Made by a program: the position numbers and the translations under genes
Assembly: GCA_018105865.1 (NCBI GenBank)
Contig: CM030851.1
Location: 6,837,328-6,901,327 of the forward strand
Length of the DNA stretch: 64,000 bases
Source: Metaphire vulgaris
Taxonomy: Eukaryota; Annelida; Clitellata; Crassiclitellata; Megascolecidae
Direction of reading: 5' to 3'
In this document: piece after piece, positions 47,550 through 57,815 of the stretch
How positions within the stretch are numbered: the stretch's first letter is position 1
Layout: every line of letters starts with the position of its first letter
Notes under the pieces: generated by a model
What the model was told of the DNA's origin: nothing
Seen by the model: the letters and a program-made list of their open reading frames with translations, nothing else
Database searches by the model: none

Positions 47550-47743
47550 CAGTGGCGGCTCTAGGATTTGGCAAGTGGGGTGGCCGTTGGGGTGGCAACT
47601 TCTAATCATGGGGGGCCAACCATTTGTTGTTTAATGTATGTAGCATTAAGTATATGGTCCCAACTGGGAGGGGGGGTCACTGGGGGCCAGGCTCTCAATA
47701 GGGGGGCACGGGCCCCCTGGTCTCCCCGGTGGAACCGCCACTG
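47550..47743. mobile_element. hAT MITE, CAGTGGCGGCTCTAG family
   Basis: 194 bp, left CAGTGGCGGCTCTAGGATTT, right GGTGGAACCGCCACTG, perfect 8-bp duplication CTCAGGAC (47542-47549, 47744-47751). Confidence 0.8.
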
Positions 47744-47866
47744 CTCAGGACCTGTTTTAACGTGCAGTGAGAACACAAAATGTGCAGTGGTAAAATGCAA
47801 TTTTCTGTGCTCTGCTCAGTGATAAATTTTCCGGATGACTTTTTTAGCTTGTTTTTTTGCACGGAT

Positions 47867-48995
47867 CAGTGTTGTATTTTTAATTAGCCAATTAAGCTTG
47901 ATTAGCTGATTAATTAAGATATGTGCTAATTCTAATTAATTTGAAAAACTGTTTATGTAATTACAATTATAATTAATTAGATTTTTAAAGCTAATTCTAA
48001 TTAATTAGAAATCATTCTAATTAAATCGAGATATATTGTATAATCTTAATAATCTAACTTTTTGGGAATAAAGTACTTGCTTATATACTTAGCTCGCCAT
48101 CCTAAAAAAGTAGGACCTATTACCTTTTACTGTCAATATATCAGTGATAATATCTCTTTGTAAGTTGTTGGTTGATCATGGCGAATTTTTGGAAGAAATA
48201 CCTGACAACCTGGACAATTTTCTACGGACTTTACAGTAAATCAAATAGACAATAGGCCTAAAATTAAGGTTGTTGACGGTTAACCGGTCCTAAGAGCAAG
48301 GACCGGTCCTTTTAACTGTGACCGGTTAATCGTAATTTCAATTTGAAAACATCAAAACGCTTTGATGTAGCCGCGCAGGACGCCGGGATAGGCGCCGGCG
48401 GCATCAAAGCGGTTTGATGTTGGCATGACACCAGACTCCCGCTAACGAGCGGTTAACCGATTAACCGGTCTTCTTTTAAACTTCAAAACCAGTGGTCTTA
48501 ACAACCTTACCTAAAACGCACATTTCTGGGTCCTGCAAAAAGAGGATAACTAGCGATTGGGTGACGTTGAATTTTATAAGTCATGCAAAACTATGTAGTC
48601 CGACACCTTACAAGTACAAAACTTTTGATGCAGAAACGACAACGAAAAGGAAGGAGTTGTTTGTCATTGCCATGCAAGTGCAACAGAGACAAGTTGATTG
48701 ACATTGCCATCTGACTGCTAAGAATAATGTTTTTAACTCGACTGTATTATTTTGTCATTTGAAACTGAAACTGTTTATAACTTGACTGCATTAATTGTCA
48801 TTTGTCATTTGACAATTCGTAACCATCGTCGTTTCTGATCTAATTAAGATGCTAATTAGATCAAAATTTACTAATTCTAATTAATTAGATATTTCATGTG
48901 CCTGATTCTAATTCTAATTAGGCCTAATTAGCTGAAAGGACTAACCAATTCTAATTCTAATTAATTAGCAAACGTGCCAATTAAAAACAACACTG
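47867..48995. mobile_element. 1.1 kb hAT-type non-autonomous element rich in AATTAATTAG
   Basis: Left CAGTGTTGTATTTTTAATTA, right TTAAAAACAACACTG, flanks GCACGGAT and GCGCGGAT (seven of eight). Both subterminal regions are dense in CTAATTAATTAG-like words. It split a repeat (47753-47866 plus 49004-49055) whose unsplit relative is at about 58705-58890. A further element (48265-48509) is nested inside. Confidence 0.78.
48265..48509. mobile_element. Nested element, TAAGGTTGTT ends
   Basis: 245 bp, left TAAGGTTGTTGACGGTTAAC, right GGTCTTAACAACCTTA; flanks CCTAAAAT and CCTAAAAC (seven of eight). GGTTAACCGGTC-type words are repeated near both ends. Confidence 0.65.
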
Positions 48996-49092
48996 GCGCG
49001 GATGCTCACAGACTTTCTGAGTTTAGTGCAATGATAAATTTTTCTTAAAACAGTCCCTGATAGTACTCAATGCTCATACCTGTGTGGGGAAA

Positions 49093-49265
49093 CAGGGGCG
49101 GTGGAGTAGTTATAGAGTTCTTGTCATACAATCGGAGGGCAGCGGGTTCAAATCTGACCGTAGCCAGTACGTATCGACCTTGAACAAAATATTCACCCCA
49201 GTTTGTCCGTGAGGAAGGCAACGGCAAACAACTTCACTATCTGACCCTGGGCGGCATAAAAGCCT
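49093..49265 (+). mobile_element. tRNA-derived SINE
   Basis: CAGGGGCGGTGGAGTAGTTA, then a B-box-like GCGGGTTCAAATCTGAC, and a short body with GAAGGCAACGGCAAAC. Lies in the glycosyltransferase intron. Confidence 0.5.
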
Positions 49266-49640
49266 ATGTAAATATTGTATATATAGGCCTACACACGCGC
49301 ACGCACGCACAAATATAAATGGCACAAATAGGAATACTGGATAGATATAATACAGGTTTGGCCAATAAAACCGTTACCGCCGTGTTTTATTGTAAATATT
49401 TCCACAGCCTCGGGTAAAAATGCATTAAATTTGGTTCACTTCTGCGGTATTATATCCCGAATGTAACCATTTAAGTTTTTCTTTCAAATTCCAAAGTGCA
49501 GCGGCGCCACCTGGCGAAAACCAGGCTTCGGGTAGGACGCGTTCATCAAGATACGACGAGCTACTATGTTTGATTGCTTTAACTGTTATTGATTGCTGGT
49601 AAGATCAGGTAGATCCGGAAGATCAGGTAGATACGCGGCT

Positions 49641-50228
49641 CACAGGCGTAGCGAGGGTGTCCGGCGCCCGGGGGGCAAGGCGTACTGTTGGCGCCCTTAA
49701 CTCCTGACGCAAAAAGGTCATCATATGCGTTCATTCGGCGTTCATTCGGCGTTCATTCACTCTACGACGCCCCATCTCCCTCTCTCCCTATGCTCCAGAC
49801 GAGCAAAAAGGTTGTCTTATTGCTTCTTATTTATTGTTTATCCAAAAGACCGATTTTGGCGCCCCCTCACCTCGGCGCCTGGCAGTGGCGTAGCGTGACT
49901 TTTGGGGGCCCGGGGGGCATCTTTGCCACGGGGGCCCTAAAGTTCCAAAGTTTCGTGCTAACGAGCAAAAAAAAAAAACGTCATCACCTACTTTCCTTTT
50001 TTATCCTGACGAGCAAAAAAAAAAACGTTTTTTATCCTGACGAGCAAAAAAAAAGGTCGTCAGCACGTTCATTTCTAGGATTATTAGGGTTAACCCTAAC
50101 CTAACCCTAGCTTAGACCCCTCTTTGGGGGCCCCCCAGCCCGGGGGGCAGTCAACAAAGTGCCCCCCCCGCCCGCCCCCACGTTACGCCACTGGCGCCTG
50201 GGGCATACGCCCCCTCGCTACGCCTCTG
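49641..50228. mobile_element. hAT MITE, GCGTAGC family, split by a younger one
   Basis: The outer element begins CACAGGCGTAGCGAGG and ends CTCGCTACGCCTCTG. Without the 49883-50201 insertion it would be about 270 bp. Its own flanks match poorly, so it is old. It contains GGCGCCCGGGGGG and GACGAGCAAAAAGG words. Confidence 0.6.
49883..50193. mobile_element. Young nested hAT MITE with telomere-like tract
   Basis: 311 bp, left CAGTGGCGTAGCGTGACTTT, right CACGTTACGCCACTG, perfect 8-bp duplication GCGCCTGG (49875-49882, 50194-50201). Three poly-A modules sit in the middle, followed by TTAGGGTTAACCCTAACC at about 50087. Confidence 0.85.
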
Positions 50229-50235
50229 CCGTCGC

Positions 50236-50790
50236 TATCTACCAAACTGCCGCATCGATACAACTCGTCCGTGCCCTCATTCTTTCTCGGATCGACTACT
50301 GTAATAGTATATTACTTGGTCTCCCGGACAGCCAACTGAGCTAAGCCGGCTGCAGTCGGTACTGAACGTTGCCGCCCGAGTGATATTCAGAGCCAGATGG
50401 AACGACCGTGCGACTCCATTACTCAGAGACAAGCTCCACTGGCTCCGGATCCCGGAACGTATCAAGTTTAAACGATGCTGACTTACGTTTCGAGTCTTGC
50501 ACGACTTTACCTGTCCCGACTATTTAACAGCGCTGTTGCACAGGCCCGCGATGACCGAAAGGCGTTTGAATCTCCGGTCCAGCAGTCGCGTTTTGCTGTC
50601 CGACCCCCTCCGTCCAAAACTCGGGGAGAGATCTTTTACGCGGGGAACTCCGTCCTATGGAATGCGTTACCAGACGAATTTTATTCTTCTACCATTATGG
50701 CTGATTTGTGGGCAGCTGGGCAGAATGAACTAAAAACGAGAAGTGCCAAAATTAGTTTTCATCCGGAATTTATAAGTTGTTCATCGGCCC
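50236..50790 (+). pseudogene. L2/CR1-type LINE ORF2 C-terminal relic in the intron
   Basis: Plus-strand pieces in shifting frames read VRALILSRIDYCNS, LLGLPDSQLS, then AARVIFRARWNDR, LLRDKLHWLRIPERIKF, DYLTALLHRPAMTERRLNLR and RGTPSYG, the standard order at the C-terminus of L2/CR1-type reverse transcriptases. Several shifts and stops. Same strand as the host gene. Confidence 0.7.
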
Positions 50791-51122
50791 CCTAGTAATT
50801 TTTCCTTGAAAAACACTTTGTCTCGAATGCCTGCTGAAGAAAGTCGATAATACCGGTACGACGGAAGAGGCAGCAGAATGCGTCCAGCCGCTAACCTGGT
50901 TTTCTCCAGGTGGCTCCGCTACACTTTGGAACTTTAAATAAACACACGGCAACATACTGTAGGCCTACGTAGCCTACGTGATATAATACCGCAGAAGTGC
51001 ACCAAATGTCTTGCAATTTGACTCGGGGATGTAGAAATATTTACAACGAAGCATTGTGGTACCGGTGTTATTTACCCACCCTGTATATAATATATTATTA
51101 TACATAGTAACTTTTTGCACAG

Positions 51123-51969
51123 ATTCGTGGACTACACGCGCAAAAAGGAGACAATCAAGGTTGACGGGAAAAAGGTGATATCTATGTCGTTGTTTGGCCA
51201 TGATCCGAAATATATTTGGGGGGCAATCCGTAATGCCCAGTTATCGCCCATTGTTTTTCCAGACTGGACACTTCGCATCTATGTGCCCGACATTGATGAG
51301 CAACCAGCATCTAATAATGGCAGTTTTCAGCCCGTTCCAGCGAGGATATTACGGAAACTGAAGCAACTGGGCGCCGAGATTGTCTTCGTGAGGACGAAGT
51401 CTATTCCGCCCGTCCTCTGGCGATATATGGTCGTTGACGATGAATCAGTCGACTATTTTATCGTTCGAAATGCCCAGAGTCGATTGACTGAACGCGATGC
51501 AATTGTCGTCAACGACTGGTTGAAAAATCAGCACTTGGAATCTGACGCCAATTCGTTGCACTGTATACGCGACCATCCAGATCACGCCAATCGACCAATC
51601 GTCGACGGATTGTGGGGCGGTAACCGAAAGGTCGTCCAACGGATGTTAGACAGAGGAGCGTCTAATGGAGCGGATCGGAATAAATCTCTGAACGATACGT
51701 CGGGTCTTATCTTGCGGCTGGTGATGATTCACGAAAACTCCGATACTTTCAACATCCTCACCGACATCGTTTGGCCGCTGATGTCGTCCAAGGCGTACTG
51801 TCACGACAGCGTCGCGTGCCACACGTGGACTAACTCGTACAAATTCCCCGTGCAGAGAGTCGGTAACGAATACCTTGGGCAGGTGTATGATCAATATCAG
51901 GAAGTCGTAAAAAGAGATTCTGGTTGGATAAAACAGAAAAGTGCGAATAAAGACACGTGCGCATTATAA
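51123..51969 (+). CDS. Exon 2 of the same gene: C-terminal glycosyltransferase-like domain
   Basis: The acceptor TTTTTGCACAG ends at 51122. The first base completes codon 337 (AG+A, Arg), restoring frame exactly with exon 1. Together the exons give 618 residues ending at the TAA at 51967. This domain opens with SMSLFG (357-362), then an NA-x-PDWTLRIYV-like strand, RNAQSRL (452-458), a RDHP box (486-489) and DGLWGG (498-503). I recall a glycosyltransferase-like family with the order SLFG, RDxDSR, RDHPxH, GGxWG. Here the expected RDxDSR acids are replaced by N453 and Q455, so metal binding at this site may be lost and the domain may be structural or altered in specificity. Sequons NGS and NDT are present. 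The exon could be a separate gene, but no start codon lies near its 5' edge and the phases match. Confidence 0.78.
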
Positions 51970-52174
51970 TCGAATGATTAGTGTTTTCCAGTGACGTCCT
52001 GTAATGAATGTGACTATTCATCTATCAGGCAACTAGTGTACATTTTTATGAACCTGTTTAATGTGATCTTACTTGGGAATTCTAACGTTGGCTCGAGCAG
52101 AAGGGTTCTGAATCCTTTGAAGCTTTGCACATTAGATTTGGCAGTACCATTGTATAATGTATACTGTAATTAGT

Positions 52175-52255
52175 AGCTCTTTGTAAAGCGCTCTTGACTT
52201 TGGCCCCTGCCCTGTTACGACGCTATATAAATTGTCATGAACAATAACAATAGTA
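52175..52255 (+). repeat. L2-type LINE 3' UTR tail
   Basis: TTGTAAAGCGCTCTTGACTT, then GACGCTATATAAATTGTCAT and GAACAATAACAATA, the same tail as at 23390-23465. It begins about 205 bp beyond the glycosyltransferase stop. Confidence 0.55.
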
Positions 52256-52498
52256 GCTGAGATAGGAATTCTGAAATGCGAATTTACATGGCAGTTCTGC
52301 TCTTAAAACAAAATGATCCTTGCCGATCTTTGTAAAGGGTGATTGTGATATTTTGACATGACATTTCTGAAGTAAACTTTATTGTCAACTGTTAAAATCA
52401 AAAGATTTTGCGAAAACCAATATTATGAGCTGACTGCTCTGCTTCTATTTTCATATAAGCTTAATCGATTTTCTCCATAGTCTCAATCCATAAAGACA

Positions 52499-53150
52499 CA
52501 AGCGAGATTGGTAGAAGAATTTCCCGCAAGGAGACCGACGGCGATGGGCGGACCCGAAGACGGACGCCCCAGCCAGTCAGAAGTATGCCCCAGCGGCGAA
52601 ATCCAAGAGCGGTCTTCCGAGAGAAATGTATCGTCGCCGATATCAGCGAATCCGACGAAGATTGACTCAACGAAGTCCGGAAAACATCCCTTCTCGGTCG
52701 CGCTGTACCTCGCGGCAGCCATTAGCGGCTGACCTTGGCGAGCTTTATACGAACGACGACCGATTCGAAACGTTCAGAACGACGTTAAAAAGCGAAAAAC
52801 TGCAGAAGACCCTCGAAAAACCGACGAGTCAATGCAAAAGTCCGCTCGTAGAGCATCGGATAAAGCCAAAACGGCGACGAAATCCGAAGCGCACACAAAC
52901 GTGCGCGGCCATGACGGCGCCCACCGGAATTCTACCAATCTCGCGGACCAACAACATCTTCCGTTCTGCGCTGACAGCGTCGTGGTGGTTGCAGTTCTTC
53001 AGTGAAAGACCGCTTCTTACGACTGCACCGGACTTCTCGGTCGCGAGTTTTGTTCTTCTTCATCCGAGCGGACTTCAACTTCAACATCGCCATCTTCTGT
53101 CCACCATTGACATGTCAGCGTTGTCAAAGCGCTTTTTTTGGTATACTTAA
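52499..53150 (+). other. G+C-richer island, possible unidentified coding remnant
   Basis: The composition is closer to coding DNA than its surroundings, and an open frame of 174 codons (52626-53150) exists but has no ATG context, domain or hydrophobic pattern I recognise. It is Arg/Pro/Ser-rich. It ends in an AGCGCTATAAAAATTGTC tail and an AAT array (53182-53211), so it may be the end of a retroelement rather than a gene. Confidence 0.3.
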
Positions 53151-53247
53151 CCATGTTACAGCGCTATAAAAATTGTCTTAGTAGTAATAATAATAATAAT
53201 AATAATAATAATCCAAAACGGCCCCTCAATCGTTAGGTGATATAGAC

Positions 53248-53649
53248 CAGTGATGGGCACAAATTTTTACCCGAGGGCCGCAAAAGTTTCTGCGATGAAA
53301 GCCGAGGGTCGCACACATTTCTTCGGCATTTAGAATTAAATTTTTAAGTAGTTTCCAAAACGATTTTAACATAGCGTATTAGGCCTACATACTGTGCACT
53401 AGAGTGTGCAGTGTTAAGTATTTGTTAATAAGCCAAGACTGCCAAGTCGAAGAAAAGTTAGTAAATATTAAAAGCATAATTTCTAGTTAGCGATCAAGTG
53501 TCAAAGTGTAAATCCAATGTGAATGCTGTAAAATGTTTCATATGCTTTAAAGGGCCGCACATTCATGTAGTATCTCTCGATGTCGGGGGCCGCACAAAAG
53601 GGCTTCGAGGGCCGCATGTGGCTCGCGGACCGCACTTTGTCCATCCCTG
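53248..53649. mobile_element. hAT MITE, CAGTGATGGGCAC family
   Basis: 402 bp, left CAGTGATGGGCACAAATTTT, right ACTTTGTCCATCCCTG, perfect 8-bp duplication ATATAGAC (53240-53247, 53650-53657). GAGGGCCGCA blocks lie near both ends. Confidence 0.8.
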
Positions 53650-53855
53650 ATATAGACCTACGTCTACTGCTAAGCAGTCGATAACACGTCGTTATCTAGG
53701 ATTGACTGTCGCGTACAGCAGCCATAAGAACTACACTCATACGCTTAGTAAATACAGGTTACAAGTGGCTTTGTACAATATGTGTGTATTTGGTGAGCGC
53801 AAATGATCTGGTTCAAATTCAAATTATGAATCGAAAAGTGTTTTTCACGTTAAGT

Positions 53856-55041
53856 CAGAGTTGTCCATGGGTCGGTTTTCTCAACCCAAACCCAACCCAA
53901 CCCACCAAATTTCCAACCCAACCCAAACAAAATTCATGTTTTCTAACCCAACCCATCCATACAAAAACGTGAAAGTACAATCGCAATTTTAAAAACATAC
54001 ATACATTCAAGCACATAAATAGTTATTTGCTTATTTCGAGTTGTTATTGCAACAGACCGGAAATTCATCATTCTCATAATTGAGAAACTGATTGTATTAA
54101 TGCCAGCGTCGCCGTGATGTGATGCATTTAATTCAATGTATGTACAGTATGTATTCGAAACAACTTCCATAGTGCCGTAACATAGACTGGTCAAAGAAGC
54201 ACGTTTCATCTCAGCCATGGGGGGTTTGACCACCCAAACCGCGTCAGAAAGTTAAAAATAGATGGGAGCACATTAACAAAATTTTTCGTCGGTAGCCAGG
54301 GGTAACCCCTGCCTCTTGGCTACGCTGCTGGACATCGATTGGCTTGATCAGTTTTTACAGACAAGAAGAATAGTTCACTGTTATAAGACTGGATGGAACA
54401 CAATTACAGTTACTGAGAACACACACACAGACACACACAGACAGACACACACAACTCTAAAAGGAAGAAAGCAAAAATAAATATCATGAAGAAAATCTAT
54501 AATTATATAGTGGAGATAAGGCATCCAACCTGTCTTTTGCATATTTGTTCTGATGGAATTTCGCTCAGAACAAAGGGACTGATTAATAAATTTATTAAAC
54601 TAGATCGCAAAATATTTGACTGAGAAACATAACAGGTAAAACTGTTGTGCACCTTCCCTCATGGAGCCCTAAGCACGTGCTTAGTATGCATAAATGGTTA
54701 ATCCAGCCCTGCTATTGTCAACTGGCCGTGGTCGGTTTATAAAAGGAATGCGTTAAAACAAGTCACCAACACCCGTTCACATGATTTGATCTATCTGAAT
54801 AGCTATTGTCCACTGTTTACAGACTTTCGAATGCACTGCCTACGATGGAATGTAGGCTAACGTATATGGCGCCTTTTTTAATGACATAATACAAGAATCT
54901 AATACTTTGTCAACGCAGAAAACCTATATTTAACGTGGTTAACAGAATAACTGGTGCAGATTCACGAAACCCAACCCAACCCATCATTTTTTAAAAATCT
55001 CAACCCAACCCATGGGTTAACCCAACCCATGGACAACTCTG
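53856..55041. mobile_element. 1.2 kb hAT-type element with CCCAACCCAA ends
   Basis: 1186 bp, left CAGAGTTGTCCATGGGTCGG, right ACCCATGGACAACTCTG, perfect 8-bp duplication CGTTAAGT (53848-53855, 55042-55049). AACCCAACCC tracts sit just inside both ends. The interior (54000-54950) is AT-rich without an intact frame and includes a stray GGCTACGCTGCTGG end at about 54335 and an AC repeat at 54420. Confidence 0.78.
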
Positions 55042-55072
55042 CGTTAAGTGAAACGCTTGAAGACGAGACGTG

Positions 55073-55073
<1 letters not shown>

Positions 55074-55129
<56 letters not shown>
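55074..55129. repeat. AT array
   Basis: (AT)n between the 1.2 kb hAT-type element and a hAT left end. Confidence 0.9.
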
Positions 55130-55132
<3 letters not shown>

Positions 55133-55210
55133 TGGTGCACAACCTTTTGAGGCCGAGGGCCAAATTCGATGTTCTCACATAGCTCGCGGGCCGAACAAAC
55201 AAAATGCATG
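55130..55210. mobile_element. Left end of a hAT-type element
   Basis: Begins CAGTGGTGCACAACCTTTTG right after an AT array, followed by GCCGAGGGCC and GCGGGCCGAA blocks. No matching right end was found in the next few hundred bases. Confidence 0.45.
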
Positions 55211-55494
55211 CTGTATTATAGTAACCTCAAAACATTAATATATGTGTAATTGAACTACTAGATCATACTGTATCAAAGCGAGTCGACATAAAACGAACAG
55301 TAGTTTACTTATTTTCCTATCAACGTATCCTTGTGCAGTCTGCAAAGATACGAATCAATCTAATGATCTAATATCTATTCTAATGTGACGGATGCGACTG
55401 AATGTCTTTAATTATTTTCTCAATGTTTGACTAGTTCAGTTGTTCCAAAATTTAAAGTGGAAGTTCTTGACTGATCTCTGGAATCGACTTAGCC

Positions 55495-55630
55495 CGGCTG
55501 ACCACTAAACTTTAGCCATGGCTATTTCAAATGTAGATTAGGCGCCTAGATCCTAGGAATTAGCAGCAACTACGGTACCTGCTGTCGAAAGCGCTATAGA
55601 AATTCACGAGATTTTGCTTACTTACTTAAC
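55495..55630 (+). repeat. Dispersed 3' tail, copy 2
   Basis: Same word order as 37935-38060, ending GCGCTATAGAAATTCACGAG and TTACTTACTTA. Confidence 0.5.
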
Positions 55631-55639
55631 GATAGCAAT

Positions 55640-55830
55640 AATATTAATGTACATGAAGATGAGGATGAAGATGAAGATGGTCTGGATGATGATGATGAAG
55701 ATGAAGATGAAGATGGTCTGCTTGATTCTGAAGCTAAAGAGGATAATAAATTTCACGAATCAGATGAAGTGAGCGAGAGTGATGAGGATGATGATGACAT
55801 TGAGGATGAATGGATGATTATGATTAATTA
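55640..55830 (+). repeat. GAT/GAA trinucleotide tract coding for acidic residues
   Basis: An open Asp/Glu-rich frame ending DDIEDEWMIMIN. The array explains it, though the non-repetitive middle (SEAKEDNKFHESDEVSE) is unusual for simple sequence and could be the tail of an acidic protein. Confidence 0.5.
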
Positions 55831-55854
55831 AAACCGAAACTGTCAAGAGCGCTT

Positions 55855-56000
55855 ATTAAATGTCAGGTCACCGTGCAAGGTTTTGGAACTGTCTTCCTTT
55901 GTCCGTCAGGTCACTTTCCAATCAAGACTCAAAAGTCATCGCTTTCAAATGGCTTTCCATAGCTCGCTTGGCTGTCTTTCAATTTGCCGATATTTGGATT
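55855..56000 (+). pseudogene. Possible LINE C-terminal fragment
   Basis: A frame reading HRARFWNCLPLSVRSLS and SKVIAFKWLSI resembles the WNSLPLSVRS end of LINE ORF2; preceded by an AAGAGCGCTTATTAAATGTC word. Very short. Confidence 0.35.
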
Positions 56001-56147
56001 GGCCTGGTCTTTTACGGTCAGGATTTGGAGTACCATCGATTAACGCCTAAGGGTATGCAATGGTGCTATAAAAGTACATAATTAATGAGTATTAAAAATA
56101 ATTATTAATTTATTAGTTAATTTGAGAGATTTTTTAGCAGATATTAT

Positions 56148-56350
56148 ATGAAAACTGGTTTAGAGGTGAAAATCCTGTACTCGCGCAATCTGCTGTTGTT
56201 AACGACGGAACAGACAATAGAAATCGTTTGCAACGAAACGGCAGGAAAAGAAAACCCCGCAAATGGAGAGTCGAGAAACCAATAAAGAATTACGCCTTCG
56301 TTCATTTCAGCGACCGCAGCGACGCCCTGCGAGTGACGAACGCAATCAAC
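56148..56350 (+). pseudogene. Frameshifted RRM relic, A1CF/RBM46/RBM47-like
   Basis: One frame reads VKILYSRNLLLLTTEQTIE (RNP2 = ILYSRNL, 56172-56192). A different frame continues VEKPIKNYAFVHF (RNP1 = KNYAFVHF, 56285-56308) then SDRSDALRVTNAIN. These are the beta1-alpha1 and beta2/beta3-alpha2 parts of one RRM in the right order and spacing (about 31 codons apart; the family has about 27). The wording is closest to what I remember for the third RRM of A1CF/RBM46/RBM47 or hnRNP Q/R. The frame change makes it non-functional unless the assembly has an indel error. Similarity stops near 56350, 100 bp before a hAT MITE. Confidence 0.55.
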
Positions 56351-56454
56351 GTTCAGATATATTCCGCCATCTGTCGACTGAAGAAAAATATATACATCAA
56401 AAGCATTTTCCTAGAGTTTCTCGCTTTTGTTTCTTCCGACTTAGACATATTAGG

Positions 56455-56666
56455 CAGAGGCGTAGCGAGGGTATCCGGCGCCCAGGGGCAAAGTGTACCG
56501 TTGGCGCCCCCAGCAGTGCTGACGAGCTAAAAAGGTCGTCACATTGTTTTCGGCGCATATGTTTCTTCTTCTTTATTATGCATTTCACTTACCCATGAAC
56601 CCAATTTTGGCGCCCCCACCTCGGCGCCCGGGGGCATATGCCCCCTTCTTCCTCGCTACGCCTCTG
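56455..56666. mobile_element. hAT MITE, CAGAGGCGTAGC family
   Basis: 212 bp, left CAGAGGCGTAGCGAGG, right CTCGCTACGCCTCTG, perfect 8-bp duplication ATATTAGG (56447-56454, 56667-56674). One GACGAGCTAAAAAGGTCGTC module. Confidence 0.85.
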
Positions 56667-56871
56667 ATATTAGGATAATTCGTTCTTCGCTTTCTCTGTC
56701 TGCAGCAGTAGCGTGCAGAGGAGGGACGCTGGCCCCCGGGCGCCGGCCAGAGGGGCGCAAAAATTGACGGTGTCCTTTTTATGGATTTGACCCCGTGCGC
56801 CCATCACTCTCTGCTGCCACTGGTCTGCAGCCAAATCTCTGGTCCACGCATTTATTGCTACTAGGCTAGAC

Positions 56872-57683
56872 CAGTGTTGTTTCCCAATCTGTGCCTCTGT
56901 GGGTCGCGACCCAAAAGTGGGTCGCAGGGCTCAGTCTAGTGGGTCGCGGGGTAGCGCGAAATTAGATTTAAAAGTGTCATTTTCTAACCAATACCACAAT
57001 GCCACAAGCCTTGGAAATTGCAAGCAGACTTAGGTTTTAAGAAATCTATATGTCTGCAATCCTCTATAGGCCTATACGGCTTACATTAAAAGGATTAGTG
57101 TTTTTATTCAATTTTAGTTGACAATAAGTTTGCAGGATCACGGCATGTCACAAAGCCGCCGAAGCGGGTCGCACAGTTTCAGAATATTTGGGAAACCCTG
57201 ACCCATGGTACTTTTAATTATTAAAAATTAATCGTATTTCGCAATAACGCAAAGAAGCGAATTCCGACCATTTTGCTCTGAAACTCTAATAACAATAGGA
57301 ATCTCTGTCAATATGGTGGATCTTCCTGGCGGTTAAGCGAATTTGCCCTACTCATAGGATTTTTAAGACGCTTAACAAAGGTATGTCCCTGGGAAAATTT
57401 TAAAAAAGATAATTTTCACAAAATTTCAATCTCCATTTCTCTCCTTTCGTCTAATTTGGCAAAAAATAAATTATTTTGCCTAATATATTTGCCACATTTT
57501 TCATTCGAATTGAATCAGAGCTTTTGTTTTGCAATTTATTCAAAACTCAGAAGATTCTTTTCAACTAACGTTCACTAGGTGGCCTAATGCATTTTGTGAT
57601 GTTACATGCTATGATTAGGGTCGCGACACGTTACAAAAAAAACCTGAAGTGGGCCGCGGTTCCAAAATGTTTGGGAAACCCTG
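56872..57683. mobile_element. hAT-type element, CAGTGTTGTTTCCCAA / GGGAAACCCTG ends
   Basis: 812 bp, flanks GGCTAGAC and GGATAGAC (seven of eight). A second GGGAAACCCTG with the same GGGTCGCACAGTTTC context occurs internally at about 57194, so this may be two overlapping or partly duplicated copies. GTGGGTCGCGACCC blocks resemble the SPIN-like class. Confidence 0.6.
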
Positions 57684-57815
57684 GGATAGACACGAAGTGA
57701 ATGTTACATTCGTCAGATGTTTCTACATTTTAATTTTCTTGGCTTATCAAAGTTGCTATAAAATTAGTCACAAAAACGAATCAGCTTCACTTTTAAATTA
57801 GCAGATGAATCAGCA

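Larger units (their letters stand above)
47753..49055. repeat. GTGCAGTGATA repeat, copy split by the 1.1 kb hAT-type element
   Basis: Left part 47753-47866 (TTTTAACGTGCAGTG onward) and right part 49004-49055 (to CTTAAAACAGTCCCTG) align with 58705-58890 when 47867-49003 is removed. Confidence 0.55.
44277..51122 (+). other. Single 6.8 kb intron of the glycosyltransferase gene
   Basis: The intron begins GTATAA and ends TTGCACAG, phase 2. It holds a series of separate insertions: short elements at 45031 and 45258, hAT MITEs at 45788, 47550 and 47867 (with a nested one at 48265), a SINE at 49093, a nested hAT pair at 49641/49883, and a LINE 3' end at 50236-50790. Stretches 44280-45020, 46020-47540, 49270-49640 and 50800-51110 show nothing I can assign. 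The two protein domains map one to each exon. Confidence 0.7.
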
